Shown here: positions 38,974 through 49,146 of the stretch, piece after piece
Position numbering within the stretch: position 1 is the stretch's first letter
Layout of the letters: every line of letters starts with the position of its first letter
Assembly (NCBI RefSeq): GCF_026898095.1
Contig: NZ_CP114015.1
Coordinates: forward strand, 1,488,001 to 1,552,000
DNA length: 64,000 bases
Direction of reading: 5' to 3'
Origin: Arthrobacter sp. ATA002
Lineage (GTDB): Bacteria; Actinomycetota; Actinomycetes; Actinomycetales; Micrococcaceae
The notes under the pieces: model-generated
Databases searched by the model: none
The model's input: the letters and a program-made list of their open reading frames with translations, nothing else
What the model was told of the DNA's origin: nothing
Translations under genes and position numbers: made by a program

Positions 38974-39393
38974 GTGAGCGAGGCCGAAGCCGTCACGGAT
39001 AAGAACGTGGCGGGAAGATTGGGTTTCAAAGACCAAGACCTGATTCAGGAATTCGGTTACGACGAGGACGTCGATTTCGACCTCCGCGACGGCCTCGAGG
39101 ACTTGGTGGGGAGCGAGCTCCTGACGGAAGAGGACCATGAAGTCGTTGACGGTGTGATCCTGTGGTGGCGGTCCGACGACGGGGACCTGGTGGACGCGCT
39201 GGTTGATTCCATCACCACCCTCGACGACGGCGGCGTTGTGTGGGTTTTGACCCCCAAATCGGGGCGGGTGGGATATGTCCCGCCTGCCGACATTGAGGAG
39301 GCCGCACCGACGGCCGGCCTGCACGTCACCACATCACCCGCAGTTAGCAGCGACTGGGCCGCAACCCGCCTGGTCGCCCGCCGCAAGAAGTAG
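38974..39393 (+). CDS. DUF3052 protein
   Basis: 139-residue acidic protein of unknown function, conserved beside aceE in actinobacteria. NVAGRLGFKDQDLIQEFGYDEDVD and VDGVILWWRSDDGDLVDAL are the family core. GTG at 38974 is chosen because AGGAGGAG precedes it; an ATG at 38950 has no such site. The peroxiredoxin begins 8 bases after its stop. Confidence 0.9.
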   Translation: MSEAEAVTDKNVAGRLGFKDQDLIQEFGYDEDVDFDLRDGLEDLVGSELLTEEDHEVVDGVILWWRSDDGDLVDALVDSITTLDDGGVVWVLTPKSGRVGYVPPADIEEAAPTAGLHVTTSPAVSSDWAATRLVARRKK

Positions 39394-39400
39394 CACCGGT

Positions 39401-39879
39401 TTGCATCAAGGTCCGGAACCGGAAGCTGTCAGGCGTCCGGCTCCGGACTTTGTGCTTCCCAACCAGTTTGGCGAGCCCGTTGCGCTCTCGTCCCTGCGCG
39501 GATCGCCGGTCGTCCTCGTGTTTTATCCCTTCGCCTTTTCGGGCGTGTGCACCGGGGAGCTGGACGAACTTCAGGGCGCCGGCGGGAAGTTCTCCGGGCA
39601 GGTGCCCGGCTGCTGGCTGTCTCCTGTGACTCCAAGTACGCCCTGCGCGCCTACGCACAGCAGGGCGGCTATTCCTTTGACCTGCTGGCCGATTTTTGGC
39701 CGCACGGCGAAGTGGCGGACGCCTACGGGGCCTTCGACGCTGAGCTTGGCCGCCCCGTCCGGGCCTCGTTTATCATCGATGGGAGGGGCCTGATCCGTGC
39801 GGACATCCGGTCTGAACCCGGATCTCCCCGTCCGCTGCAGGCCTACCTGGACGCCCTCAAGGAGATGCCTTCGGAATGA
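39401..39879 (+). CDS. AhpE-type peroxiredoxin, frame broken near 39602
   Basis: Thiol peroxidase of about 160 residues resembling mycobacterial AhpE. Peroxidatic Cys in FAFSGVCTGELDEL; later LLAVSCDSKYALRAYA, LLADFWPHGEVADAYG and ASFIIDGRGLIR. Restoring one G near 39602 joins SGQV to ARLLAVS. TTG start at 39401. The stop overlaps the sirtuin start by four bases. Confidence 0.87.
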
Positions 39880-40913
39880 CCCACGCACCACAGCCACACT
39901 CCGGGCCGGAGCACTCCGGATCCTCCGGGCCTGCCTCCTCCCGAGAGGTCCGGCCGGGCCTGGGACTCACCGGTTTCGTCCGCTCCCGGCCCGAACCGCC
40001 CTCACCGCCGGCTCCGACCCCCGAAGAGGAAATCCAGCTGCGGCGTGCCGCCGAGCTGCTGAGCGGGCGCCGGATGGCGGTCCTCACCGGTGCCGGCGTG
40101 AGCACCGATTCCGGCATTCCCGATTACCGCGGGCCCGACGCTCCGCCCCGCAATCCCATGACCTACCAGGAATTCGTGGGCGACGCCGGGCTCAGGCGCC
40201 GCTACTGGGCCCGGAACCACATTGGCTGGCATCATTTGCGGCACGCCGCACCCAACGCCGGACACGCTGCGGTTGCCCGCTTGGAACACCGGGGCCTGAC
40301 CACCGGACTGATCACCCAGAACGTTGACCGGCTGCACGCCGACGCCGGCAGTGCCCTCGCCGTTGACCTCCACGGACGCTTCGACCGGGTCTTGTGCCTT
40401 GACTGCCGCACCCGCTATTCCCGCGACACCGTCGCCCGGCTGCTCGAAGAGCTGAACCCCGGTTTTCTGGAGCGCACCCGCCTCGACGGAGATATTGCCC
40501 TTGACGCCGATGCCGACGTGGCGGACACGGAGGACTTTGTTGTCGCGGACTGTCCGGTATGCGGCGGCATGCTGAAGCCGGACTTCGTGTATTTCGGTGA
40601 AAACGTTCCGCGCGACCGGGTGGCCGCCGCCTACGCCATGCTGAACGCCGCCGACGCCCTGCTGGTCGCCGGGTCGTCACTGACCGTGATGAGCGGACTG
40701 CGTTTCGTCAAACATGCGCATAAAACCGGAAAGCCGGTGGTCATCATCAACCGCGGGTGGACCCGCGGCGATGATCTTGCAGATCTGAAAATCGAAGCGG
40801 GAGTGGCTACCGCACTGGAATACCTGGCGGCCGAACTGCCGGACCTGCCCGGCCGGCATCCTGACCTGCCCCAAAGCCAATTAGGTAATTCCCCCAAAGG
40901 TCCGGTAAAGTAA
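39876..40913 (+). CDS. Sir2-family NAD-dependent protein deacylase
   Basis: Removes acyl groups from lysine using NAD+. 345 residues: GAGVSTDSGIPDYRGPD, QNVDRLH, catalytic His in DLHGRFDRV, zinc cysteines CLDCRTRYS and CPVCGG, and LVAGSSLTVMSG. The N-terminal 45 residues are Pro/Ser-rich. Position after aceE-DUF3052-peroxiredoxin suggests a link to acetyl-CoA or redox state, but this is inference. Confidence 0.94.
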   Translation: MTHAPQPHSGPEHSGSSGPASSREVRPGLGLTGFVRSRPEPPSPPAPTPEEEIQLRRAAELLSGRRMAVLTGAGVSTDSGIPDYRGPDAPPRNPMTYQEFVGDAGLRRRYWARNHIGWHHLRHAAPNAGHAAVARLEHRGLTTGLITQNVDRLHADAGSALAVDLHGRFDRVLCLDCRTRYSRDTVARLLEELNPGFLERTRLDGDIALDADADVADTEDFVVADCPVCGGMLKPDFVYFGENVPRDRVAAAYAMLNAADALLVAGSSLTVMSGLRFVKHAHKTGKPVVIINRGWTRGDDLADLKIEAGVATALEYLAAELPDLPGRHPDLPQSQLGNSPKGPVK

Positions 40914-40968
40914 TTCCTCGTGATGCGGCGCTGATCAAGGAGAACTTGAAAGGCATAACGGTCACAAA

Positions 40969-41041
40969 GGGTCTTTAGCTCAGCTGGTAGAGCGCCACGT
41001 TTACACCGTGGATGTCATCGGTTCGATCCCGGTAGGACCCA
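40969..41041 (+). tRNA. tRNA-Val (UAC)
   Basis: Complete cloverleaf of 73 bases: acceptor GGGTCTT/AGGACCC, anticodon stem CCACG/CGTGG with loop TTTACAC giving anticodon TAC, and T-arm GGTTCGATCCC. CCA is not fully encoded. Confidence 0.97.
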
Positions 41042-41064
41042 CCGCATACAAGCGGTACACAGAG

Positions 41065-41099
41065 AACCCCGCCATCCGGCTCCGGAGAGCGGGGTTTTT
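41065..41099 (+). terminator. Terminator after tRNA-Val
   Basis: An 8-bp stem (41065-41072 with 41089-41096) ends in a run of T residues, typical of an intrinsic terminator. The rest of the stretch to 41308 shows no gene. Confidence 0.85.
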
Positions 41100-41308
41100 G
41101 CTGCGCGGGCGGGTTCAGCCGGTCATGCCAATGTCCCGGCCCGAAGCCCTGCCGTGAAGTTGGCCACCGGGCTGCCCGGACGGCCCTGAAAGTATGCGCC
41201 GGCCCGCCGGCTTACGCAGGTATTCACCAGCCTTTCCTGCTATTGCTGAAGAAACGGCATGCGGTGTACAGCGAACCAACGGCAGTAGACGGAAACGGGG
41301 GTGCAGAT

Positions 41309-42253
41309 ATGCGGACTCGCTTCACCACACGTGTTTTTCTCCGGCGCTTCATGGCAGCAATGACGGCGCTGCTGCTTCTGTTTTCCGCCGCAGCGTGCGC
41401 AAACCGGCCGGTTGAAGACGTGTCCTCCGGCTTTGAGACCGCCGCGGAGGCCGGCGCACCGGCCGCCGTTCCGCAGGCGGAATCCGGCCCGCTGGAAGAC
41501 GCCCTGAACTCGTACGCAGCGGCAAGCGGCACAGAATTCTCCGCAGCAGTCTACGACAGAACCACCGGCGCATCCTGGTACTACAACCGGCAGGCCAGCT
41601 ACCTGGAAGCCAGCCTGGTCAAGGTCCCGATTCTCTTGACCCTGCTGCGGCAGGCAACGGAGGAGGAGCGGCAGCTGACGCCGGAAGAGGAAGACCTCTG
41701 CGTGATGATGATCGACTACAGCGACAATGACGCCACGACTGCCCTTTACCAGTCCGTCGGCGGCGCCGGGGAACTGGCCCGAACCTATGAGCTGCTGGGC
41801 ATTACGGATACCTCGGCCGGCGAGGTCTGGGGTGCCAACGAGACCGGAGTGGAGGACCAGCTCAGGATTGCGCGGGCCGTGCTCGACGGAGTCGACTGGA
41901 TCAGCCGTGATCTGCGCGGATACGCCGTCGGGCTGATGGAAAACGTGGAGGACAGCCAGCGGTGGGGAATCAATGCGGGATTCTCGGACGGCGAGGCGGA
42001 CATTGCGCTGAAAAACGGCTGGCTGCAGGATGACGAACGGGCGTGGAACGTGGGAAGCACCGGCTTTGTACGCGCCGGCGGGTCAGAATATGCGGTGGTG
42101 GTCATGACCTCCGGGAGCCCGACGATGGAAGAGGGAGTGTCGGTAGTGGAAGACATCGCCGCCGCCATTAACTCCTTCGAAACGTCGGGCATCATCGGCA
42201 CGGCAGCAGATACCGGTAATTCCGGCATCCCGGGAGCCGGTGCGGCAGACTAG
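41309..42253 (+). CDS. Class A beta-lactamase-like serine hydrolase, likely lipoprotein
   Basis: 314 residues. Basic n-region, hydrophobic core and a possible lipobox AAAC (about residue 31). Catalytic motifs are complete: SLVK (SxxK), YSDND (SDN loop) and KNGW (KTG-like). The Glu166 region is not clear. It could be a beta-lactamase or a peptidoglycan-acting D,D-peptidase relative. ATG at 41309 fits the signal peptide. Monocistronic. Confidence 0.85.
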   Translation: MRTRFTTRVFLRRFMAAMTALLLLFSAAACANRPVEDVSSGFETAAEAGAPAAVPQAESGPLEDALNSYAAASGTEFSAAVYDRTTGASWYYNRQASYLEASLVKVPILLTLLRQATEEERQLTPEEEDLCVMMIDYSDNDATTALYQSVGGAGELARTYELLGITDTSAGEVWGANETGVEDQLRIARAVLDGVDWISRDLRGYAVGLMENVEDSQRWGINAGFSDGEADIALKNGWLQDDERAWNVGSTGFVRAGGSEYAVVVMTSGSPTMEEGVSVVEDIAAAINSFETSGIIGTAADTGNSGIPGAGAAD

Positions 42254-42381
42254 GGCGCCGCGACACGAACGTCCCTTTGTGGCGGGCCGGCCGTCCGGAA
42301 GCATAGGCTGGAGGGTGAAGACGGCGGGTGAGCGCCGATCGCCGCGCCCTGGCTGGGGCCCCGAAGAATTCTGGAGAAAAC

Positions 42382-43817
42382 TTGAGCGCACAAATTGGCG
42401 TCACCGGTCTGGCAGTAATGGGTGCAAACCTGGCCCGGAACCTGGCCCGGAACGGTTACACGGTTGCCCTTCACAACCGGTCCATCGAGAAGACGGACGC
42501 ACTGCTGTCCGCGCACGGTGACGAAGGGGACTTCATCCGCACCGAATCCTGCAGGAGCTGGTCGATTCGCTGGAAAAGCCGCGCCGGGTCCTGATCATGG
42601 TCAAGGCCGGGGCTCCGGTCGACTCGGTGATCGAGAAGCTCGTACCGCTGCTGGAGGCGGGCGACATCGTTATCGACGCCGGCAACTCCCACTATGAGGA
42701 CACCCGGCGCCGGGAGGCGTCCCTGGCGGAAAAGGACCTGCACTTTGTGGGGGTCGGAGTGTCCGGCGGTGAGGAAGGAGCCCTGCTGGGCCCGTCCATC
42801 ATGCCCGGCGGCTCGCGCGAGTCCTACGACTCCCTGGGCCCGATGCTGGAAAAAATCGCCGCAAAGTACGACGGCGATCCCTGCTGCGCCTGGATCGGCA
42901 CCGACGGCGCCGGCCACTTCGTCAAGATGGTGCACAACGGCATTGAATACGCCGACATGCAGGTGATCGGCGAAGCCTACGACCTGCTGCGCTCCGCGGC
43001 AGGCATCGAGCCGGCCGAGCAGGCCAAGATCTTCACTGAATGGAACACCGGCCAGCTGAGCTCGTTCCTGATTGAAATCACGGCCGAGGTGCTGGCACAC
43101 ACGGACGCCCGCACCGGCAAGCCGTTTGTCGACGTCGTTGTGGATTCGGCCGGCCAGAAGGGGACCGGACGCTGGACGGTCGTCTCCGGGCTGGACCTGG
43201 GATCGCCGGTGTCCGCCATTGCCGAGTCCGTTTTCGCCCGGGCCCTGTCCTCGCAGCGGAACCAGCGTGAGGAAGCCCAGGAGGTCCTTACCGGCGGCGA
43301 AGGCACCGTTGAGCTGCCCGAAACGTTCGTCGAGGATGTCCGGCAGGCACTGTACGCGTCCAAGCTCGTCAGCTATGCCCAGGGCATCGACATGCTCACC
43401 GCTGCCGCAAAGACCTATGGCTGGGACCTGAAGCTGGACGAGATCGCCTCCCTGTGGCGCGCCGGCTGCATCATCCGCGCCGAGCTGCTGGACGACATCA
43501 TGAAGGCCTACGCCGGCGACTCGGCACCGGAGAACCTGCTGCTGGCACCTGCCTTCGCCGAGTCCATCGCAGCGGCCCTGCCGGCCTGGCGCCGCGTGGT
43601 CTCCGTTGCGGTCCAGCTGGGGATTCCCGTTCCCGTGTTCTCCTCGTCGCTGGCCTACTACGACGGACTGCGCCGCAAGCGCCTGCCCGCCGCCCTCACC
43701 CAGGGCCTGCGGGACCTCTTTGGTGCCCACACCTATCACCGGGTCGACGACGAGGGCACCTTCCACACCCTCTGGGGCGCCGACCGCTCCGAAATCGCCG
43801 CCGTGGACACCCACTAG
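42382..43817 (+). CDS. gnd: 6-phosphogluconate dehydrogenase, frame broken near 42550
   Basis: Oxidative decarboxylation of 6-phosphogluconate to ribulose-5-phosphate with NADP+. About 479 residues when mended. GVTGLAVMGANLARN is the Rossmann motif; GVSGGEEGALLGPSIMPGG, GHFVKMVHNGIEYADMQ and the C-terminal RRDLFGAHTYHR-like region follow. One missing C near 42550 joins FIRTES to LQELVDSLEKP. TTG start at 42382 after TGGAGAAAA. Functional partner of zwf. Confidence 0.93.
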
Positions 43818-43837
43818 GCAGCAGCAACACCGGACAG

Positions 43838-43879
43838 AAAAAGGCCGCCGGCACCCGCAAGGGTGCCGGCGGCCTTTTT
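43838..43879. terminator. Bidirectional terminator between gnd and cysE
   Basis: A perfect 19-bp stem (43838-43856 with 43861-43879) with GCAA loop, A-run on one side and T-run on the other, between convergent genes. Confidence 0.95.
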
Positions 43880-43895
43880 CGCCGGACGGAACGGC

Positions 43896-44480
43896 TCAGA
43901 TATAGATTGCCGGATCGATATATTCCGCCGGATCCACGGCCGGCTGGGTCTCCTTGACCTGGCGGTGCCGCCAGCGCGCGGGAATTCCGGTGATGATGGA
44001 ATCGGCCGGAGCGTCCTTAACGACGACGGCGTTGGCACCGACGGCGCTGTTCTTACCAATGGTCACCGGCCCCAGGATCTTCGCACCGGCGCCCACGGTG
44101 ACGCCGTCGCAAATGGTGGGGTGCCGCTTGATCCGGGCCAGCGACCGTCCACCCAGGGTTACCCCGTGATAGAGCATCACGTCGTCGCCGATTTCGGCGG
44201 TTTCACCGATCACCACGCCCATGCCGTGGTCGATGAAGAACCGGCGGCCGATGGTGGCTCCGGGATGAATCTCGATGCCGGTGGCAAAGCGGGTGATCTG
44301 GGACAGTACCCGGGCCGGAAAGCGCAGCCCCGGCCGCGCCCACATGCGGTGGGTCAGCCGGTGCATCCAAATCGCGTGAAGCCCCGAATAGACCACGATG
44401 TTCTCGAGCGAACCGCGGGCGGCCGGGTCGTGGGACGCGGCGGCGTCGAGGTCTTCGCGCAGGCGTGCAATCAGGCTCAC
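43896..44480 (-). CDS. cysE: Serine O-acetyltransferase
   Basis: Makes O-acetylserine for cysteine synthesis. About 194 residues of left-handed beta-helix: [46 protein letters not shown] and [13 protein letters not shown] at 44480 ([13 protein letters not shown]) is the family start. The short EpsC-type lacks the E. coli N-terminal domain. It follows cysK by 50 bases. Confidence 0.94.
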   Translation of the reverse strand: MSLIARLREDLDAAASHDPAARGSLENIVVYSGLHAIWMHRLTHRMWARPGLRFPARVLSQITRFATGIEIHPGATIGRRFFIDHGMGVVIGETAEIGDDVMLYHGVTLGGRSLARIKRHPTICDGVTVGAGAKILGPVTIGKNSAVGANAVVVKDAPADSIITGIPARWRHRQVKETQPAVDPAEYIDPAIYI

Positions 44481-44530
44481 AGAGGACTTTCTGCTCGGGT
44501 GGGTCCGGTGGGGACGGGCGTGGGCGGGTC

Positions 44531-45466
44531 TTAGCCCCGGATGTCGTCGTACAGCACCGTGGAGATGTAACGCTCTCCGAAGTCGCAAACGACGGCGACA
44601 ATCAGCTTACCGGCGTTCTCCGGCCGCTTGGCCAGCTCGAGGGCCGCCCAGACGATGGCTCCGGAGGAGATGCCGCCCAGAATGCCTTCCTGGGTTCCCA
44701 GGGCACGGGCCGTGGCCACGGCGTCGTCAATGGATGCATCGATGACTTCGTCGTAAATTTCCGTGTCGAGCACCTCGGGAACGAAGTTGGCGCCCAGGCC
44801 CTGGATCTTGTGCGGTCCGGGGGAGCCGCCGTTGAGGATGGCCGAGTCCTTGGGCTCGACGGCAACAATCTGCACGCCGGGCTTGCGCTGCTTCAGGACC
44901 TGCCCGACGCCGGTAACGGTGCCGCCGGTGCCGACGCCGGCGACGAAGATATCAATCTTGCCGTCCGTGTCTTCCCAGACTTCCTCGGCCGTGGTCCGGC
45001 GGTGCACCTCGGGGTTGGCGGCGTTGGCGAACTGCTGGGCCCAGATGGCGTTCTCGGTGGTGGCCACGATTTCCTTGGCCTTGTCCACGGCGCCGCGCAT
45101 GCCTTCGGAACCGGGGGTCAGGACAATCTCGGCACCGTAGGCGCGGAGCATGACGCGGCGTTCAGTGGACATGGTCTCGGGCATGGTCAGGATGACCTTG
45201 TAGCCGCGGGCCGCGCCCACCATGGCCAGTGCGATGCCGGTGTTTCCCGAGGTGCCTTCGACGATGGTGCCGCCGGGCTTCAGCGCGCCGGCCTTTTCGG
45301 CGGCGTCCACGATGGCCACGCCAATGCGGTCCTTTACGGAATTGGCGGGGTTGTAGAACTCGAGCTTGACGGCAATCTCCGCGTCAAGGCCCTCCGTCAG
45401 CCGGTTCAGCCGCACCAGCGGGGTACCGCCGACCAGCTGCGTCACGTCGTCATAAATCCGTGCCAT
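44531..45466 (-). CDS. cysK: Cysteine synthase A
   Basis: PLP enzyme joining O-acetylserine and sulfide. 311 residues: [11 protein letters not shown] with the PLP lysine, [22 protein letters not shown] and [10 protein letters not shown]. First gene of the cysK-cysE unit. Confidence 0.96.
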   Translation of the reverse strand: MARIYDDVTQLVGGTPLVRLNRLTEGLDAEIAVKLEFYNPANSVKDRIGVAIVDAAEKAGALKPGGTIVEGTSGNTGIALAMVGAARGYKVILTMPETMSTERRVMLRAYGAEIVLTPGSEGMRGAVDKAKEIVATTENAIWAQQFANAANPEVHRRTTAEEVWEDTDGKIDIFVAGVGTGGTVTGVGQVLKQRKPGVQIVAVEPKDSAILNGGSPGPHKIQGLGANFVPEVLDTEIYDEVIDASIDDAVATARALGTQEGILGGISSGAIVWAALELAKRPENAGKLIVAVVCDFGERYISTVLYDDIRG

Positions 45467-45573
45467 GGTTTGTCCTCAATCCGTTGGAGTGTCTGGGAGT
45501 CGTGCGGCTCGAACGCCGTGGGAAATGTCTGCATTGGGGCCCCGCTCCAGCCTATCGCCACCACGGGGAAGTG

Positions 45574-46098
45574 TCAGTTGTCAAGCCATTCCGCGTAATA
45601 TTTCCGCGCCTTGGCCAGCTTGGGGTTGATGATCACCTGGCAGTAGCCCTGTTCCGGGTGCTTTGCATAAAAGTCCTGGTGTTCGGCTTCCGCCACGTGG
45701 AACTCGGGAAGCGGTGAGATTTCCGTCACGATCGGGTCGCTCCAGTGCTCGCGGGCCCGGTCGCGGGCCTTCTCGAATTCCTCCCGCTGGGCTTCATCCG
45801 CGTAGAACATCGAGGACCTGTACTGGGTGCCGACGTCGTAGCCCTGGCGGTTCAGGGTGGTCGGGTCATGGGAGATGAAGAACATGTCCAGGATGACTTC
45901 GGGCGGAATGATCTCCTCGTCGAAGGTGACGGCTACGACTTCCGCGTGTCCCGTGGTGCCCGAACAGACGCTGTAATAATCCGGGTGCGCCGTATGCCCG
46001 CCGGTGTAGCCGGAGACTACTTCGGTGACGCCGCGGGTTTTCTGATAGAGGGCGTCGAGGCACCAGAAACAGCCTCCGCCAAGTACATAGGTCTTCAT
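45574..46098 (-). CDS. msrA: Peptide methionine sulfoxide reductase A
   Basis: Reduces methionine-S-sulfoxide. 174 residues with the active site GGGCFWCLDALY at the N-terminus, GYTGG and GTQYRSSMFY. ATG at 46098 is the family start; the frame stays open upstream without a matching sequence. The C-terminus has a resolving-type Cys in EQGYCQVIINPK. Confidence 0.95.
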   Translation of the reverse strand: MKTYVLGGGCFWCLDALYQKTRGVTEVVSGYTGGHTAHPDYYSVCSGTTGHAEVVAVTFDEEIIPPEVILDMFFISHDPTTLNRQGYDVGTQYRSSMFYADEAQREEFEKARDRAREHWSDPIVTEISPLPEFHVAEAEHQDFYAKHPEQGYCQVIINPKLAKARKYYAEWLDN

Positions 46099-46281
46099 AC
46101 CCTCTATCAATGCGTGCGCGGCCGGAAGAATTCCCGGCCGCCGGTCCGGCGGACGGGTTGGAGGCGCGGTACGGCCGGCCGGCTGGAGCCGCACGAACGG
46201 TGACTGGCGGGGCGGGGGCGGCCGTGCGGTCCCGGCGCGGTGGAATTGAGCGGGGATAGCCGAGCGGGTACAACTGGAACT

Positions 46282-47244
46282 ATGGAAACAGACAAGCCCG
46301 CCGAAGGCAGCAAACCGGCGGCACCGGGAACGGACCCGGCAGCACCGGACAGCGCCACGACCCCGGAAACCCCTGACGATTCCGCGGCGTCCGCCCCGCA
46401 CCCCGTTCCTTCACTGGGTGACGTCCTGCTGGCCGCCGAAGAACTCTGGCCCGCATCCCTGGCCGAGGGCTGGGACGCCGTCGGGCTGGTGGCGGGACGG
46501 CCGTCCCGGCCCGTGGAGCGCATCCTGTTCGCCGTGGATCCCACCGCCGAGGTGATCGACGAGGCCCTGGAATGGGGCGCCGACCTGCTGTTGACCCATC
46601 ACCCCCTGTTCCTGAAGCCGGTCCACTCGGTGGCCGGAACCGGATTCAAGGGCGATGCCGTGCACCGTCTGATCGAAGGCGGCTGCGCCCTGCTGACCGT
46701 TCACACCAACGGCGACAGCGCCGTCGGCGGCGTCTCCGACGTCCTGGCCGACGCCTTCGGCCTGCGGGACGTGGTTCCCCTGGTGCCTGCCGAGGACGGG
46801 CTGCCCGAGGAAGGCATTGGCCGCGTGGGGGACCTGCGCGACGCCACGACGCTCGCTGATTTCGCCAAACTGGTCTTCAGTATCATGCCCGCGGTCGCCG
46901 GCGGTGTCCGCGTTGCCGGTGATCCGCACGGCCTGGTTCGCCGGGTCGCTGTTTGCGGCGGCGCCGGGGACAGTCTTTTCGATGCCGTGCGCCGGCACCA
47001 GGCTGATGTTTACGTCACAGCCGACCTGCGCCACCATCCGGCCTCCGAGGCCCGCGAAGCCGCCGTGAACGGACGCCCCTACCTGATCGATGTCTCCCAT
47101 TTCGGCAGTGAATGGCTGTGGCTGACCCCCGCAGCGAACGCACTGGAGAATGTGCTGACCGACCAGGGCTTCGCCGCGGAGATCCGGATCAGCGGCACCA
47201 ACACCGATCCGTGGGACTTTGTGCTGACCCCGGGGCTGAACTGA
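46282..47244 (+). CDS. NIF3-like dinuclear metal-centre protein
   Basis: 320 residues. Metal ligands are seen in LLLTHHPLF, TVHTNGDSAVGG, YVTADLRHH and IDVSHFGSEW. The family forms hexamers with a two-metal site; physiological role is unsettled. The N-terminal 40 residues are Pro/Ala-rich. ATG at 46282. Followed by the zinc-ribbon protein and RNase H gene, a conserved actinobacterial order. Confidence 0.92.
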   Translation: METDKPAEGSKPAAPGTDPAAPDSATTPETPDDSAASAPHPVPSLGDVLLAAEELWPASLAEGWDAVGLVAGRPSRPVERILFAVDPTAEVIDEALEWGADLLLTHHPLFLKPVHSVAGTGFKGDAVHRLIEGGCALLTVHTNGDSAVGGVSDVLADAFGLRDVVPLVPAEDGLPEEGIGRVGDLRDATTLADFAKLVFSIMPAVAGGVRVAGDPHGLVRRVAVCGGAGDSLFDAVRRHQADVYVTADLRHHPASEAREAAVNGRPYLIDVSHFGSEWLWLTPAANALENVLTDQGFAAEIRISGTNTDPWDFVLTPGLN

Positions 47245-47314
47245 GCCGCACCCTTGACATAGGCTAGGGGGAAGAACCGGCCAGGTTGGTCCGGTCATAG
47301 GTGGAGGTTTTTCG

Positions 47315-48055
47315 GTGGCAAAAGCATCGTCGGCGGAGCAGCTGCGGCTGCTCGATTTGCAGGCTCTGGACAGTAATATTCGTAAACTCCGGAACCGGGC
47401 TCGCACCGTCAGCGACAACTCGGCCATCGCGGACCTGGGGCTGCAGCGGGCTGCCGCGCAGAGCAGGCTGGTGGCCGCGTCCACCGAGGCAGCGGACGTC
47501 AGCCGGGAACTCAGCCGCGCAGAGGCCGATGTCGCCTCCGTCGTGGCGCGCATCGACCGGAACCAGAACCACCTGGACAGCGGCAAGGGCAGCTCCAAGG
47601 AACTCACCGCCCTGCAGAGCGAAATGGAGTCCCTGAAGCGGCGCCGCTCGGATCTGGAAGACGTCGAGCTGGAAGTTATGGAACGCCTCGAGGCAGCGAA
47701 AGCCGCCGAAGAGCAGTTCCGGCAGGCCGCCGCGGCCCTGGACGCCGAGGTGGCGGTACTGGAGGGCGAACGCGACGCCGAACTCGCGGAAATCGAAGCT
47801 GAGCGCGCCGCCGCCGTAGCCGAGCGCGCCGAACTGGCTGCCACATTCGAACCGGAACTGCTCGCGGTGTACGAAAAGACACTGGCCAAGCACGGCATCG
47901 GCGCGGCCCGGCTGTTCAACGGAACCTCCGAAGGCTCGGGTATGCAGCTGAGCCCGGGCGACCTCGCAGACATCCGCCGCGCCGCCGAGGACGACATCGT
48001 GTTCTGCCCGGACTCCGGCTGCATCCTGGTGCGTTCCGCCGAGTGGGGCAGCTGA
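47315..48055 (+). CDS. Coiled-coil zinc-ribbon protein
   Basis: 246 residues, nearly all coiled coil (about 10-190) with heptads rich in Glu, Ala and Arg. A C-terminal ribbon-like end FCPDSGCILVR has only one CxxxxC pair. It resembles the C4-type zinc-ribbon family found between NIF3 and RNase H genes; role unknown. GTG start at 47315. The RNase H gene begins three bases after its stop. Confidence 0.88.
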   Translation: MAKASSAEQLRLLDLQALDSNIRKLRNRARTVSDNSAIADLGLQRAAAQSRLVAASTEAADVSRELSRAEADVASVVARIDRNQNHLDSGKGSSKELTALQSEMESLKRRRSDLEDVELEVMERLEAAKAAEEQFRQAAAALDAEVAVLEGERDAELAEIEAERAAAVAERAELAATFEPELLAVYEKTLAKHGIGAARLFNGTSEGSGMQLSPGDLADIRRAAEDDIVFCPDSGCILVRSAEWGS

Positions 48056-48058
48056 TCC

Positions 48059-49115
48059 GTGACCCTGTTTGACCCGTCAGACACTTCCGCTGACCTTTCC
48101 GGAAGCGCGGAACCAGCTGACAAGCCGGGTTCCGCCGGCGGTCCGGCTGCCGGATCCGCCCGCCGGACCCTTATCGTGGAGGCCGACGGCGGCTCCCGCG
48201 GCAACCCGGGGCACGCCGGCTACGGCGCACTGGTGCGGGACCCGGACACCGGAGCCATCCTGGCCGAGAAGGCGGAGTACATCGGCAAGGCGTCCAACAA
48301 CGTGGCCGAGTACTCCGGTCTGCTGGCCGCGCTGGAAATGGCCCACGACATTGATCCCGACTGCTGGATCCTCGCCAAGATGGACTCCAAGCTGGTGGTG
48401 GAACAGATGAGCGGGCGCTGGAAAATCAAGCATGAGGACATGCAGCGCCTTGCCGCGAAGGCACGCGGCATCGTCAACCCGCGCCGGGTGAAATACCAGT
48501 GGATTCCGCGCGAACTCAACAAGGACGCGGACCGGCTCTCCAACGAGGCCATGGATGCCGGGATAGCCGGGGTGCCCTGGGTCCACAAGGGCGGACTGGC
48601 GCTGGACAACGGAGCGGCGTTTGCTGCCGCTCCGGCGGCGCAGGCCGTGGACACTCCTGAACCGCACCCTCGAAGGAACAGGACCAGCGGGCGCAGGCCG
48701 CTGCCGTTTCCGCAGAGCCACCGGCACCCACCGGCCGGCTCCACCACACCGAGATCTGGGTCCGGGACTTCCCGGCCGCGGAAGCGTCGCTGGGGTGGCT
48801 CCTGGAACGGCTGGGCTACGTGCGCACCGATGCCTGGAACACGGGCGCGAAGTGGCAGGGCGCCGACAGCTACGTCGTCATTGAAGCCGGGCCTGATGTG
48901 CTGGACGCCGCGCATGAGCGCCGGCGCCCCGGCATCAACCACCTCGCGTTCCGCGCAGGAACCGGGCCGAGGTTGACCTGCTGGTCCGCCGGGCATCCAG
49001 CCACGGCTGGACGCTGCTCTTCGCGGACCGACATCCCCACGCCGGCGGACAGGGCCACTACGCCGCCTACCTGGAAAATGCCGAAGGTTTCGAAGTGGAG
49101 CTGGTGGCGGACTAG
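48059..49115 (+). CDS. RNase HI fused to a VOC domain, frame broken near 48662 and 48962
   Basis: N-terminal RNase HI domain (about 35-165) with catalytic acids in EADGGSRGNPG, NNVAEYSGLLAALE, KMDSKLVVEQ and NKDADRLSNEA: it cuts RNA in RNA-DNA hybrids. After an Ala/Pro/Gln linker a second frame encodes a VOC domain: GRLHHTEIWVRDFPAAEASLGWLLERLGY, PGINHLAFRAG and, in a third frame, HYAAYLENAEGFEVELVAD. One missing base near 48662 and one missing A near 48962 mend both joins. No stop or start separates the domains in the mended reading, so they probably form one protein of about 353 residues. Confidence 0.8.
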
Positions 49116-49146
49116 GAGTGGAGCTGGTCGCGGACTGGGCGTCCGG

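Noticed and set aside
45467..45573. Cysteine or SAM riboswitch before cysK
   Set aside because: The stretch is short and shows no conserved riboswitch core.
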